Shown here piece after piece: positions 25,187 through 33,407 of a DNA stretch of 64,000 nucleotides; the first letter of the stretch is position 1, and every line of letters begins with the position of its first letter. Location: positions 119,398 to 183,397 of the forward strand of contig CAWDMN010000085.1 of the NCBI GenBank assembly GCA_963803155.1, read 5' to 3'. Under the pieces are notes generated by a model. The model did not search any database and was not told the origin of the DNA. It worked only from the letters and a program-made list of their open reading frames with translations. The position numbers and the translations under genes are program-made. Source of the DNA: CAWDMN01 sp963803155. Its GTDB lineage: Bacteria > Acidobacteriota > Terriglobia > Versatilivoradales > Versatilivoraceae.

Positions 25187-25687
25187 ATGCACCTTTATCG
25201 CCAAGCTTTGAGATTGCTCTCATTTTGTGATTCTCTTTTTGCCGGAATTAAAAAGGCCAAGATATGCTCTGTCTGCCTCTTCATGGCCGGTCTGTTTGTT
25301 TTATCTTCAGCGCTTTTCGCGCAGGATTCTGTGCCCAGCGCGGTTGATAAGCCCCCGTCGTTGAAAATGCGCAAAGGAGTTGTGGACAAAGTTGAGATGA
25401 TGCGCGGGCAGGGGCCCGCGATTTTTCTGCTAAAAGAAAAAAATGGAAATTCCGTGCCGGTTCAATTGGGACCGATCCGATTCCTGATTCAAAAAGGATT
25501 CAACTTGTCTGCTCGGGATGAAATTGAAGTGCGCGGTTTGGAAATGGTCCGGGATGAGACGAACATTTTTGTCGCAGCTGAGATTAAGAATCTGACTCAA
25601 AATCAAAATTTACGCTTGCGCGATGAACAATTCAGACCTCTCTGGCGCGGAGGCCCGTTTGGCCGTCACGGGCAGGGCAGCCAGTGA
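25187..25687 (+). CDS. Exported small protein, OB-fold-like (possibly MamS/MamX type)
   Basis: A 166-residue protein with a long N-terminus and signal segment (ICSVCLFMAGLFVLSSALFAQ), cut probably after ALFAQ. The mature part is beta-rich: GVVDKVEMMRGQGPAIFLL, then VPVQLGPIRFLIQKGFNL, then DEIEVRGLEMV, IFVAAEIKNLT and LRLRDEQFRPLWRG. This strand order, with LGP..FL and LRDE...P.W, resembles small exported OB-fold proteins seen near cytochromes and magnetosome MamS/MamX-like proteins; that link is from memory and uncertain. An inner ATG at 25283 would start directly at the signal peptide. It sits alone between two copies of the family D repeats. Confidence 0.7.
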   Translation: MHLYRQALRLLSFCDSLFAGIKKAKICSVCLFMAGLFVLSSALFAQDSVPSAVDKPPSLKMRKGVVDKVEMMRGQGPAIFLLKEKNGNSVPVQLGPIRFLIQKGFNLSARDEIEVRGLEMVRDETNIFVAAEIKNLTQNQNLRLRDEQFRPLWRGGPFGRHGQGSQ

Positions 25688-25852
25688 TTCCTCGTTCTTC
25701 TCCATCACAGAGCGACAAGCCGATCCATGTTTTGAATCGAATTAATGGCGCGAGGAGTACTGTTCGCGCAGGCATAGGGGGGGAAACACGGGATTGGCCG
25801 CTGCAGGAGAAAATCTTCCTTCTGATACCACTTGATTTGCCGTGGCAGTCCT

Positions 25853-26295
25853 GCCTTTCGGAAGGCTCCCTAGAAAATAGCTTTGGGTAACTGCCCAAAT
25901 TAGCCGAGCTGCCAAGCCTCCCCCGTCCGTCAGCTGACGGACACTCTCTCCCCGCTAGCGCGGGGCGAGGGCTGTGAATTACCGCATGCCTTCTCCCCCG
26001 CCGTGGGGAGAAGGCTGAATGCATTGCATTCAGTGATCCGCCTTGGGCGGAGAGGATTGGATGAGGGGGGCGTTGAATATTTTCATCCGCTTGTTGTGAC
26101 CGCTGCGCTGGCATGAGTGGCTCCTCAGAAAATCCCCCTTTGAAGGGGGTGGCGTCCGCTTGCGGGCGTCGGGGGATGTCAGACCTACCGACAAGACATC
26201 CCCCTGGCGCTACGCGCCGTCCCCCTTCAAAGGGGGAATAAATTTTCATCCTCTTGTTGAGCCAGCCGTGCCGGCATGAGTGGCTCCTCTGGGAA
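25853..26295. repeat. Palindromic repeat cluster, family D, copies 2 and 3
   Basis: This follows the exported-protein gene. It contains hairpins (GTCCGTCAGCTGACGGAC, CCCCGCTAGCGCGGGG, CTTCTCCCCCGCCGTGGGGAGAAG), the 75-base tail repeat at 26059-26133 and a shorter tail copy at 26240-26291. Between the tails a long inverted repeat pairs CCCCCTTTGAAGGGGG (26143) with CCCCCTTCAAAGGGGG (26221). The block abuts the stop codon of the minus-strand gene at 26296 and may act as its transcription end. Confidence 0.7.
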
Positions 26296-27204
26296 TCATG
26301 CCCAACGGCGGTCGCGAGAAATCCCTTGCGCCAGCAACGATTGGACAATTGACGTGCTATCGCGGACTTGCCAGTCAAAGAGGCCCACACAGAGAAAATC
26401 AGCGCCGTGCTGGAAGGCATGCTGAAATCCTTCCCGCGGCTTGTCACGGCCCGCTCCCAAGACCTTGAATCCAATCCAGGGTTTATTGATCCCCTTCATG
26501 AAAGCCGCGATTTCCGTGGGATTGCTGGAATAGTAATTCACCCGGTTGATCGTGAACATGTAAAAATCCGGATCGAGTCCAGCTTTCTCGCAAGCCTGGA
26601 TGGTTTCCAATTGATGGCCGCCAATACCGGCGATCAGTCCGGTTTTCTTGATCCCTTCTACGATGCGGCCGATTTCCTCAACTTTACCTTCCTTCACGAA
26701 CCTGTCGCTTACACCGCCGTGCAGATAAATGGCAATCGCCCCGTTGTCGCGGGCTTTTTTGGCGTTTTCCACCGGATCCCCCTGCTCTGGGGCACTTTGG
26801 GCAATCCAATTCAATTTTCCCCCTTGCTCTTTCCGGCATCTTTGATAATGCCCGATAATGTGCGGATCGGCCCGCATCAGGGTAGTGTTGATCCCGTTTT
26901 GCTCGGCCAGCGCCCAGGTTTCGAAGATCTTGGAAGTGGTGAAATAATGAGTCATCAGCGCTGACTGGTAGAGCAGGTCGCCTGCATGCGCGGAGCCGGA
27001 GATTAGATTGCCTCCGATGATCAGCCGTGTGATTTCATGCTGGAAGAATTTCCCCTTTTGCAATCCCTTCACGGGTTCCTGGATCTTGCCGTACTCGGCA
27101 CGATCTACCAGTTGGGCCAACAGAGCCCGATGTTCAAAAGGCAGGGCGGAAAATAAGGCGCTGGAGATGACGGTTGATTTCGAAAGAAAGGAACGACGGT
27201 TCAT
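26296..27204 (-). CDS. Tat-exported TIM-barrel-like protein, function unknown
   Basis: A 302-residue protein beginning MNRRSFLSKS, a twin-arginine signal, so it is folded before export. The mature part alternates strands and helices as in a TIM barrel: RLIIGGNLISGSAHAGDLLY, WALAEQNGINTTLMRADPHI, AIAIYLHGGVSDRF, GLIAGIGGHQLETIQACEKAG, PDFYMFTINRVNYY, PWIGFKVLGAG and ADFLCVGLFDWQ. Resemblance to aldo-keto reductase or luciferase-like barrels is only structural guesswork. Such Tat-exported barrels are common in Acidobacteria and Planctomycetes beside sugar catabolic genes. It stands alone here. Confidence 0.75.
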   Translation of the reverse strand: MNRRSFLSKSTVISSALFSALPFEHRALLAQLVDRAEYGKIQEPVKGLQKGKFFQHEITRLIIGGNLISGSAHAGDLLYQSALMTHYFTTSKIFETWALAEQNGINTTLMRADPHIIGHYQRCRKEQGGKLNWIAQSAPEQGDPVENAKKARDNGAIAIYLHGGVSDRFVKEGKVEEIGRIVEGIKKTGLIAGIGGHQLETIQACEKAGLDPDFYMFTINRVNYYSSNPTEIAAFMKGINKPWIGFKVLGAGRDKPREGFQHAFQHGADFLCVGLFDWQVRDSTSIVQSLLAQGISRDRRWA

Positions 27205-27544
27205 AAGATTTTCACCTCAGCGGAATCAATTTCATTTTGGAAAAATCAATTGTATGGCTTAAGAAACGGATCGAAATCGGAATCTTTTGAGCATAGGACA
27301 TCGGAATATTTGCTTGATCAGGGATGCTCATTAAAAGAGACAACGCAACTTCGGGAGTAGTGTTGCTGAAACAGAAAAAAAATGCAAAGAAAGAATAAAT
27401 TGAAAGAAAGAAAAAGAAAATAGTAGGATAAGGGTCTTTATGGCGTTGAAATGCGGCAGAAAGTCTCAGCCGAGGCAATTTTGTTCATTTTCAATGACCA
27501 GAAATCGAGATAATAACGGGAGTCCAAGAAAGGATAAATAAGGA
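27205..27544. other. Divergent intergenic region with purine-rich tract
   Basis: The 340 bases between the divergent TIM-barrel and transporter genes hold a long A/G-rich run on the plus strand (about 27365-27424, repeats of GAAAGAAA). No gene is visible. Promoters for both genes should lie here but none is convincing. Confidence 0.45.
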
Positions 27545-28408
27545 ATGGAATCGGATCTCTGGCTGGCGTTTGCTGTTGTGACTACGGTGTTTTGGGGGGT
27601 CTGGGGCGCGTTCATGGAAATCCCGGAAAAACGGGGATTCCCGGCGACGTTGGGTTATTCCGTCTGGGCTCTTACCATGATCCCTTGTGCCCTGGTGGCG
27701 CTTCGAGTCATTCATTGGCAATTGGAATATGATTGGCGTTCCATCGGATTGGGCACCGCCGTGGGATTGCTGGGGGCCGCAGGGCAATTGATTCTTTTTG
27801 AGGCTCTGCGGAAAGGCCCGGCCTACCTGGTGTTTCCCGTGATCTCCCTCTCCCCGGTCGTGACCGTGCTGCTTTCGGTTCTTTTTCTGCATGAGACAGC
27901 TACCCGGCAGAACTGGGTGGGGATTTGTATCGCACTGGTAGCCATTATTCTGCTTTCCTATCAGCCGCGGGGCAATAGTATCGCTAAAGGTTATCTCTGG
28001 TTTGTGCTGGCCTTTTTTGTGTTCCTGATGTGGGGAATTCAGGCTTTTGTCATGAGGTTCGCCAATGCCAGCATGAAGGCGGAAAGCATCTTCTTCTACA
28101 TGATGGTGACCGGCTTGATGCTCATTCCCATTGCGCTCTGGATGACGGACTTCTCCAAGCCCGTCAATTGGGGATTTCATGGCCCTTATTTGAGCGCTCT
28201 CATCCAAGTCCTCAATGCGATCGGCGCTTTGTGCCTGGTGTATGCATTCCGCTATGGCAAAGCAATCATAGTAAGTCCGCTCACCAACGCCTTAGCCCCG
28301 GTGCTAACCATCATCATTTCGCTAATCATCTATCGGGTCATTCCCCATCGAGTCACCATGGCGGGAATGCTTCTGGCTGCAATTTCTTTCTACCTGATGG
28401 CGGTTTAA
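27545..28408 (+). CDS. EamA/DMT family transporter
   Basis: A 287-residue inner-membrane protein with about ten hydrophobic helices and the internal duplication typical of the drug/metabolite transporter superfamily. The first EamA half ends near VAIILLSYQPRG (about residue 142) and the second begins at KGYLWFVLAFFVFLMWGIQ. Family-like signatures include TVFWGVWGAFMEIPEKRG, LFEALRKGPAYLVFPVISLSPVVTVLLS with LHE, and APVLTIIISLIIYR. Substrate unknown; candidates are amino acids, sugars or exported metabolites. It is monocistronic. Confidence 0.87.
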   Translation: MESDLWLAFAVVTTVFWGVWGAFMEIPEKRGFPATLGYSVWALTMIPCALVALRVIHWQLEYDWRSIGLGTAVGLLGAAGQLILFEALRKGPAYLVFPVISLSPVVTVLLSVLFLHETATRQNWVGICIALVAIILLSYQPRGNSIAKGYLWFVLAFFVFLMWGIQAFVMRFANASMKAESIFFYMMVTGLMLIPIALWMTDFSKPVNWGFHGPYLSALIQVLNAIGALCLVYAFRYGKAIIVSPLTNALAPVLTIIISLIIYRVIPHRVTMAGMLLAAISFYLMAV

Positions 28409-28788
28409 GCTCATGAGATGAAATGAACCAATAGCCAAAATTGGCTTTGCTTTAATTAGAGTCCATTTATAAAATCCGTTTTCGGCAAATAATGAGAAGG
28501 CCGGAAAAAGCGGCACATCCTGTAGGGCGGTCCGCCGGGGGGGCGGATCTTCGATTCTGTCAACCGCCGGGGCTGCTTCCCCGGCGTTTTACAAAAACGC
28601 CCTACAAGGAAGGTCATTCCTCGCGGCTCAATATCCTGCCTTTATACAAGGACTTTAATTAAATGGTGGTGCTCTGTTTTCCCAACGCAACGGAAGATCA
28701 GGTTCTGCCAATGTATAATTGAGAACTTGCCGATGAAACCTAGTCATGGGGAGGAGTCCCGCTCCTCCCTCGTTGAAAGGGAGGATTT
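28409..28788. other. Intergenic region holding a family A element
   Basis: 380 bases between the transporter and the FAD oxidoreductase. The element at 28453-28663 fills most of it. The remainder gives the ribosome site AGGGAGGATTT before 28789. Confidence 0.6.
28453..28663. mobile_element. MITE-like element, family A ends with a different interior
   Basis: The ends are strong inverted repeats: TTAATTAGAGTCCATTTATA on the left and, read inward from the right, TTAATTAAAGTCCTTGTATA. They match the ends of the elements at 4127 and 14762. The interior is unrelated: GTAGGGCGGTCCGCC near 28521 pairs with AAAACGCCCTAC near 28600, around a CCGGGG/CCCCGG hairpin. The family is therefore best defined by its ends, with exchangeable palindromic cargo. 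Confidence 0.7.
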
Positions 28789-30471
28789 ATGAATCGGCGT
28801 CAATTCCTGCAGTGTTCTGTCTCCCTTCTTGCTATTCCCAGCCTCTATGGCGGATCCAAAGAACTCAATTGTGATGTAGCCGTCATCGGCGGAGGAGTAG
28901 GGGGATTTGCCGCGGCTCTGGCCGCGCTTCGTAACGGTCGGCGTGTCATCCTGACCGAGGAAACCGGCTGGATTGGAGGACAGCTGACGGCTCAAGCAGT
29001 GCCGCCGGACGAGAATCCCTGGATCGAAGAGTTCGGTTGCACTCGCAGTTACCGTCTTTACCGCAATGCGGTGCGCGAGTATTACCGGAACCATTATCCC
29101 TTGACGGAAAATGCCCGTTCCAATTCCCTCCTTAACCCCGGGAATGGGTCCGTCTCGCGGTTAACCCATGAATTCCGCGTTTCGGTGGCGGTACTGGAGG
29201 CGATGTTGGCTCCTTATATCGGGAGCGGCCAATTGGTGGTCCTTTTGGAACATGTGCCGGAGAGCGCTGCAGTGGAGCGTGACCGCCTTGATAATGTGGC
29301 TGTTCGCGATACCAGGAGTGGAGTCAGCCGGCACATCAGCGCGGAATATTTTGTGGATGCCACGGAACTAGGCGATCTTCTGCCGATGGCCAGGGCCGAA
29401 TTTGTCACTGGCGCGGAATCCCGCCAGGAGACTGGCGAATTGCATGCCACCGCCGTTGCACAACCGGCCAACAGCCAGTCCTTTACTTATTGTTTTGCCA
29501 TCGACTATTTGGAGGGCCAGGATCACACGATCGAGCGGCCTGCCGAATATGACCATTGGAAACAATATGTTCCCCAACTCACTCCGTCATGGCCCAATCC
29601 CTTGTTGAACTGGACTTACTCTGAGCCCATTTCTCTAAAACCTTATACAGCATTCTTTGTCCCGAATCCTAGTGTGATGGATACGGAAGAGAGAAATCTT
29701 TGGACTTATCGCCGTATCGCCGATCGATCCAATTTCATCCAGGGGGCTTATCCGAGTGACATTACACTGGTGAATTGGCCGCAAAACGACTTCTGGTGTG
29801 GCGATCTGCTGACCGCTTCCGCTGAACAAAAAAAGGTCTATCTGAAGAATGCCAAACAGCTCAGCCTTTCTTTGCTTTACTGGATGCAGACGGAAGCACC
29901 CCGCCCCAAGGGCGGATACGGCTGGAAGGGATTGCGCTTGCGGAACGATATTGTCGGCTCCGAAGATGGACTCGCCCGCTATCCGTATATCCGCGAATCG
30001 CGCCGAATCCGCGCCGAATTCACCATCCTGGAACAGCATGTCGGGACTGAAATGCGGATGAAGATGACAGGCAAGACGAAAGATGAAGTCATCGCCGAAA
30101 CCTTCAAGGACTCAGTTGGGGTGGGATCCTATCGGATTGACTTGCATCCTTCCGCTGCCGGCACCAACTATATTGACATTAGTTCTCTCCCCTTCCAGAT
30201 TTCCCTGGGGGCTTTGATTCCGCAACGGCTGGAGAAACTGCTTCCCGCTTGCAAAAACCTGGGGACCACCCACATTACCAATGGATGTTACAGGCTGCAT
30301 CCGGTGGAGTGGAACATCGGCGAAGCCGCCGGAGCCTTGGCGACACGGGCCATTTCCATCAAGGAATCCCCACGCGCCATTCGAAACAATCCCAAACTTC
30401 TGGGGGAATTTCAGCGGAGTCTGATCCAGCAAGGGTTTGAGTTGGTGTGGCCGCGAATTCATCCGCTCTAA
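28789..30471 (+). CDS. Tat-exported FAD-dependent oxidoreductase
   Basis: A 560-residue flavoprotein. The N-terminus MNRRQFLQCS is a twin-arginine signal. The dinucleotide fold follows at once (CDVAVIGGGVGGFAAALAAL, then an acidic strand end and TGWIGGQLTAQAVP). This GGQ(L/M)T block and the closing THITNGCYRLHPVEWNIGEAAGALA are typical of the FAD-dependent oxidoreductase family Pfam PF12831, found in exported sugar or aromatic metabolism of Acidobacteria and Planctomycetes. AGGGAGG precedes the ATG. Substrate and electron acceptor are not predictable. It stands alone between two repeat-filled spaces. Confidence 0.85.
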   Translation: MNRRQFLQCSVSLLAIPSLYGGSKELNCDVAVIGGGVGGFAAALAALRNGRRVILTEETGWIGGQLTAQAVPPDENPWIEEFGCTRSYRLYRNAVREYYRNHYPLTENARSNSLLNPGNGSVSRLTHEFRVSVAVLEAMLAPYIGSGQLVVLLEHVPESAAVERDRLDNVAVRDTRSGVSRHISAEYFVDATELGDLLPMARAEFVTGAESRQETGELHATAVAQPANSQSFTYCFAIDYLEGQDHTIERPAEYDHWKQYVPQLTPSWPNPLLNWTYSEPISLKPYTAFFVPNPSVMDTEERNLWTYRRIADRSNFIQGAYPSDITLVNWPQNDFWCGDLLTASAEQKKVYLKNAKQLSLSLLYWMQTEAPRPKGGYGWKGLRLRNDIVGSEDGLARYPYIRESRRIRAEFTILEQHVGTEMRMKMTGKTKDEVIAETFKDSVGVGSYRIDLHPSAAGTNYIDISSLPFQISLGALIPQRLEKLLPACKNLGTTHITNGCYRLHPVEWNIGEAAGALATRAISIKESPRAIRNNPKLLGEFQRSLIQQGFELVWPRIHPL

Positions 30472-31020
30472 AATGAATAATCCACCAGGCTTGCCATTTG
30501 TGAGCTAAATAGAGCCTACTTATAAACTCACTTTTTCGTAGAGCAGGCCTTCCGGCTCGCTGGTTGCCGGGGACTCTACCCCAGCGCTGGGCTGACGCGG
30601 ACTGGTCCGCAAAATTACCTGGCCAGCCGGAGGTTTACCCACCATTTGTATAATGGGAGTGATCGCTCCACGGAATTCTTGACGATGAAATTAAGTGACT
30701 GCTCAGAACATCGTGAAAACCGCAGCTACGGTAAGGCCAACTGGGGTGGAGACCGTGGGTTTTTGGACAGGTGCCAGGTTCCACGCCTCGTAAATTGCAC
30801 TTAGCGTGGGTAACCTGCGGAGGAGTGTTGAGCAGTCACAAAATTAAATTTTCATCCAATATGTCAGACACAGAGCGTATCAGGGCCGGATTTGCATTTG
30901 GCTATGCAGCAATTGATTTGCCCCACTTATTTCCCTTTTCCTAGGGTCAAAAATAATGAAGATTGGTCTGATGCTCCTTCGTTTTATAATAAACTTTATT
31001 AAACGAGGCAGGAGACGGTT
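30472..31020. other. Repeat-bearing intergenic region
   Basis: 549 bases. Near 30505 a lone family A end occurs (TAAATAGAGCCTACTTATAA) without a recognisable partner. A complete small element lies at 30695-30840. No supportable gene is present. Confidence 0.6.
30695..30840. mobile_element. MITE-like element, family C, with 7-bp target duplication
   Basis: A 146-base non-coding element. Its left end GTGACTGCTCAGAACA pairs with its right end TGTTGAGCAGTCAC (one unpaired base). It is flanked directly on both sides by AAATTAA (30688-30694 and 30841-30847), as expected of a target-site duplication. A right-end-like fragment, GAGGAGTTGAGCAGTC, occurs at 54209. No transposase with such ends is in the window. 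Confidence 0.7.
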
Positions 31021-31692
31021 ATGGATGCGACTTTCAAGGACGCGAAGAGGCACCAACAAAGTTTGTTGGCCAAAGCGGAAAAGAAAACCCTGCTGTGGTT
31101 TGCCGCACGGATGCCGGCCTGGATTAATTCTGATCATTTGACCCTGATTGGCTTTTTGGGACAATGCCTGGCTGGTGTCTGTTATGCATTGAGCTCCCGC
31201 GATCCACGATGGCTTCACGCAGCTAATTTTCTCATAGTGGTGAATTGGTTTGGTGACAGCTTGGACGGGACGCTTGCCCGTCATCGCAACCATTTGCGCC
31301 CCCGCTATGGTTTTTATGTGGATCACATTTGCGACACTTTTGGCGACCTCTTCTTGATGGGAGGACTCGCATTTTCAGGATTCATGACTCCAGGCATTGC
31401 TTGGGGAATGTTGATAGCTTTTTACATTATCTCCATCCAAGTCTATCTTGCCGCCTATTCACTGGGGGAATTCAGACTCTCCCACGGATTTTTTGGCCCC
31501 ACCGAAATTCGAGTGTTATTGATTGTTGGGAATTTGGCCTTGCTAAAATTTGCTCGAGTACATCTCGGAGGGCGCGATTTCTTTCTTTTCGATATTGGAG
31601 GCGTAATCGCTATCGTGGGAATGTTGGGGATGGCCGTGTATGCTTCCGTCAAGAACACTCGAGCGCTTTATGATTTGGAGAGGCTGAATTAA
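31021..31692 (+). CDS. CDP-alcohol phosphatidyltransferase
   Basis: A 223-residue membrane enzyme that moves a phosphatidyl or similar phospho group from a CDP-alcohol to an alcohol in phospholipid synthesis. The catalytic motif is SLDGTLARHRN...RYGFYVDHICD: the DG..AR and G...D...D parts are all present, with one residue more than usual between AR and G. Several hydrophobic helices follow (LGMLIAFYIISIQVYLAAYS and GVIAIVGMLGMAVYAS). GGAGACGGTT stands ahead of the ATG. The head-group alcohol is unknown. It overlaps the convergent hydrolase by four bases at the stop codons. Confidence 0.88.
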   Translation: MDATFKDAKRHQQSLLAKAEKKTLLWFAARMPAWINSDHLTLIGFLGQCLAGVCYALSSRDPRWLHAANFLIVVNWFGDSLDGTLARHRNHLRPRYGFYVDHICDTFGDLFLMGGLAFSGFMTPGIAWGMLIAFYIISIQVYLAAYSLGEFRLSHGFFGPTEIRVLLIVGNLALLKFARVHLGGRDFFLFDIGGVIAIVGMLGMAVYASVKNTRALYDLERLN

Positions 31693-32519
31693 TCAATGGT
31701 TTTTTCCTCCAGACAGCTTTGAACAAATTTCCTGATGCCTTCTTGGTACAGATTGCCACCAGAATCGAAGATGTCGTTGTGGGAGCTATTTAGCTCCAGA
31801 AAATATTTTCGCCCCTGAGCCAAATCATAGAGTGCTTTTCCGTGTTGGAATGGAACAATTTCATCGCGTCTGCCATGGATGATCAGCAAGGGCACTTTCA
31901 CCTTCTTGATTTTTTCCCGGTTTTCAAATCGGCTGCGCAGAAAGAGTGACACGGGCAGCCATGGGTACAACGCTTTTGACAAGTCTCCGAGGCTCGTGAA
32001 GGGAGCTTCCAGAATCAAGCCGGCTGGCGTCTCTTGTGTAGCCAAATTCAGGGCTACAGCGCATCCCATGGATTCAGCCCAGAGGATGATCCTGGTGGGC
32101 TCAATCCCTGCCTGTGTTGTCAGCCAGGCCCAGGCGGCTTTTGAGTCTATGTAGAGTCCCGATTCTCCTGGAGCCCCAGCGCTCTTCCCATATCCTCGGT
32201 AATCGAAGAGCAGCATTCCCCAGCCGTTGGATTGAACCATTTCCAATAGGTGTGCTCTTCCCGCGATGTTTCCGGCATTTCCGTTGAAATGAAGCAAGAG
32301 TGGAGCACCTGGAGGCGGCGCCAAGAACCACGCGCATATCTTCACTCCATCGTTGCCCAGAAAAAAAATCTCTTTTACATGGCTTATCCCGAGCGATGCA
32401 GGCGAAGGAAGCAATCGGGATGGGAAATAGATGAGCCGGTTTTGCATCGCGGCAAAAACCAGGACTATGGAAATGTAGCCAATTGTCAGGATGAGAATTA
32501 GGTGAAATGCCGTTTTCAT
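31689..32519 (-). CDS. Membrane-anchored alpha/beta hydrolase
   Basis: A 276-residue serine hydrolase of the BEM46/YfhR-like group. An N-terminal helix (FHLILILTIGYISIVLVFAA) anchors it, followed by MQNRLIYFPSR, typical of that group. Catalytic residues are the serine in LWAESMGCAVAL, the aspartate in IHGRRDEIVPF and the histidine in LNSSHNDIF. The oxyanion strand reads LLLHFNGNAGNI, and FDYRGYGKSAG is the classic turn. Substrate unknown; esterase or acyltransferase activity is likely. Convergent with the phosphatidyltransferase gene. Confidence 0.87.
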   Translation of the reverse strand: MKTAFHLILILTIGYISIVLVFAAMQNRLIYFPSRLLPSPASLGISHVKEIFFLGNDGVKICAWFLAPPPGAPLLLHFNGNAGNIAGRAHLLEMVQSNGWGMLLFDYRGYGKSAGAPGESGLYIDSKAAWAWLTTQAGIEPTRIILWAESMGCAVALNLATQETPAGLILEAPFTSLGDLSKALYPWLPVSLFLRSRFENREKIKKVKVPLLIIHGRRDEIVPFQHGKALYDLAQGRKYFLELNSSHNDIFDSGGNLYQEGIRKFVQSCLEEKTID

Positions 32520-32606
32520 GGAAGCCCAGACCTGTTTGCCAGAACAACAAAGAGATTCTCCATTATAGGATTCAGAATGCTTCTGCGCAAGCTGCAGCCT
32601 GACACT

Positions 32607-32742
32607 TAGCGTAATTCAAAGCGCGACAGGATAGAGAGTGTGCCAAGGGATGGAATGCACGGGAGGGCGAGCCTCCCGGCTATTGCTCAGTTCAGCCGAT
32701 CAATGCGACTTGGTTCACCCTGTCGCGCTTTGAATTACACCC
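32607..32742. mobile_element. Inverted-repeat element, family B, copy 2, with 9-bp target duplication
   Basis: A 136-base element whose ends contain a perfect 20-base inverted repeat: GTAATTCAAAGCGCGACAGG at 32611-32630 and its complement at 32719-32738. The nine bases CCTGACACT flank it on both sides (32598-32606 and 32743-32751), as a target duplication would. The inside has GGGAGGGCGAGCCTCCC, a hairpin. Related copies are at 24847-25052 and 20601-20678. Non-coding and probably mobilised in trans. Confidence 0.8.
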
Positions 32743-33012
32743 CCTGACACTGAGACCTTTCAGCCCGTGCGGATTGAAAACTCTTATCTGTTGGAACGCC
32801 TGAATATCTCTTCTTTTGGAGCAAGCACTTTCGATCATCATTTCTTTCCGAGCAGATGGGGGTGGCAATTCAATCCGCAATTCGCTATTCGCTCGGTTCT
32901 TCAATACAACACCATCTTTTGTAGTCCTGCCTTCACCTCTCTGGAGGTCTTCAAAAATTAGCCATGGATGAACACGGATGAAACGCGGATAAAAACAAAT
33001 TACGAATTCCCT

Positions 33013-33174
33013 CTGAATTGGAGAGTGGCCATCAAAGTCATAACGAAACATCTGGCGGAACGGAAGGAACTGTGCCAACGATTCGAATGGGAAGCTCGGG
33101 AGATTGCCGCTCTGAATCCTCCGCATATTTGTGCTTTATACGATATTGGCAGTCATGAGGGCGTGGCCAAATGA
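33013..33174 (+). pseudogene. Fragment of a serine/threonine protein kinase N-lobe
   Basis: About 53 residues reading NWRVAIKVITKHLAERKELC, then QRFEWEAREIAALNPPHICALYDIGSHEG and a stop. This matches the start of bacterial Hanks-type kinases: the VAIK lysine, the RFE.EA glutamate helix and the HPHI.ALYDIG strand. The glycine loop before it and everything after the N-lobe are missing. The sequence on both sides is non-coding, so this is a remnant of a lost kinase gene, a gene type abundant in Acidobacteria. Confidence 0.75.
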
Positions 33175-33227
33175 GATGTTCTTAACCGGACTTGAGTACC
33201 CCTTCTCTCGAAGGGAAAAATGGAAAC

Positions 33228-33272
33228 TGTTCAGGGGGGGGAGCTGAACCCTGCGGGTTCCCCCCCTGAATG
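33228..33272. repeat. G-run/C-run hairpin with nested palindrome
   Basis: GTTCAGGGGGGGGA pairs with TTCCCCCCCTGAA, enclosing GAACCCTGCGGGTTC, itself a palindrome. The arms can also pair as two alternative stems. No T-run follows, so it is not a standard terminator. It lies just downstream of the kinase remnant. Confidence 0.55.
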
Positions 33273-33407
33273 GTTACGAAAATTGTGTTGGTATACACAT
33301 CTGGGCAAAAGCCAAAAGCGCAGTCACCAAACATGAAAGGTGGGAATCTTAATTGCTGAAGATGGAACCGAAGAATGTATTATCGAAAAGTGGGAGACTC
33401 GGATGAC

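Noticed and set aside
25632..26474. A 280-codon minus-strand frame across the palindromic repeats and into the TIM-barrel gene
   Set aside because: Its sequence is dictated by hairpin repeats and by the antisense or shifted frame of the gene at 26296. There is no protein-like composition.
27491..28207. A 238-codon minus-strand frame opposite the EamA transporter
   Set aside because: The plus strand clearly encodes a ten-helix transporter; the antisense product is His/Gln/Pro-rich nonsense.
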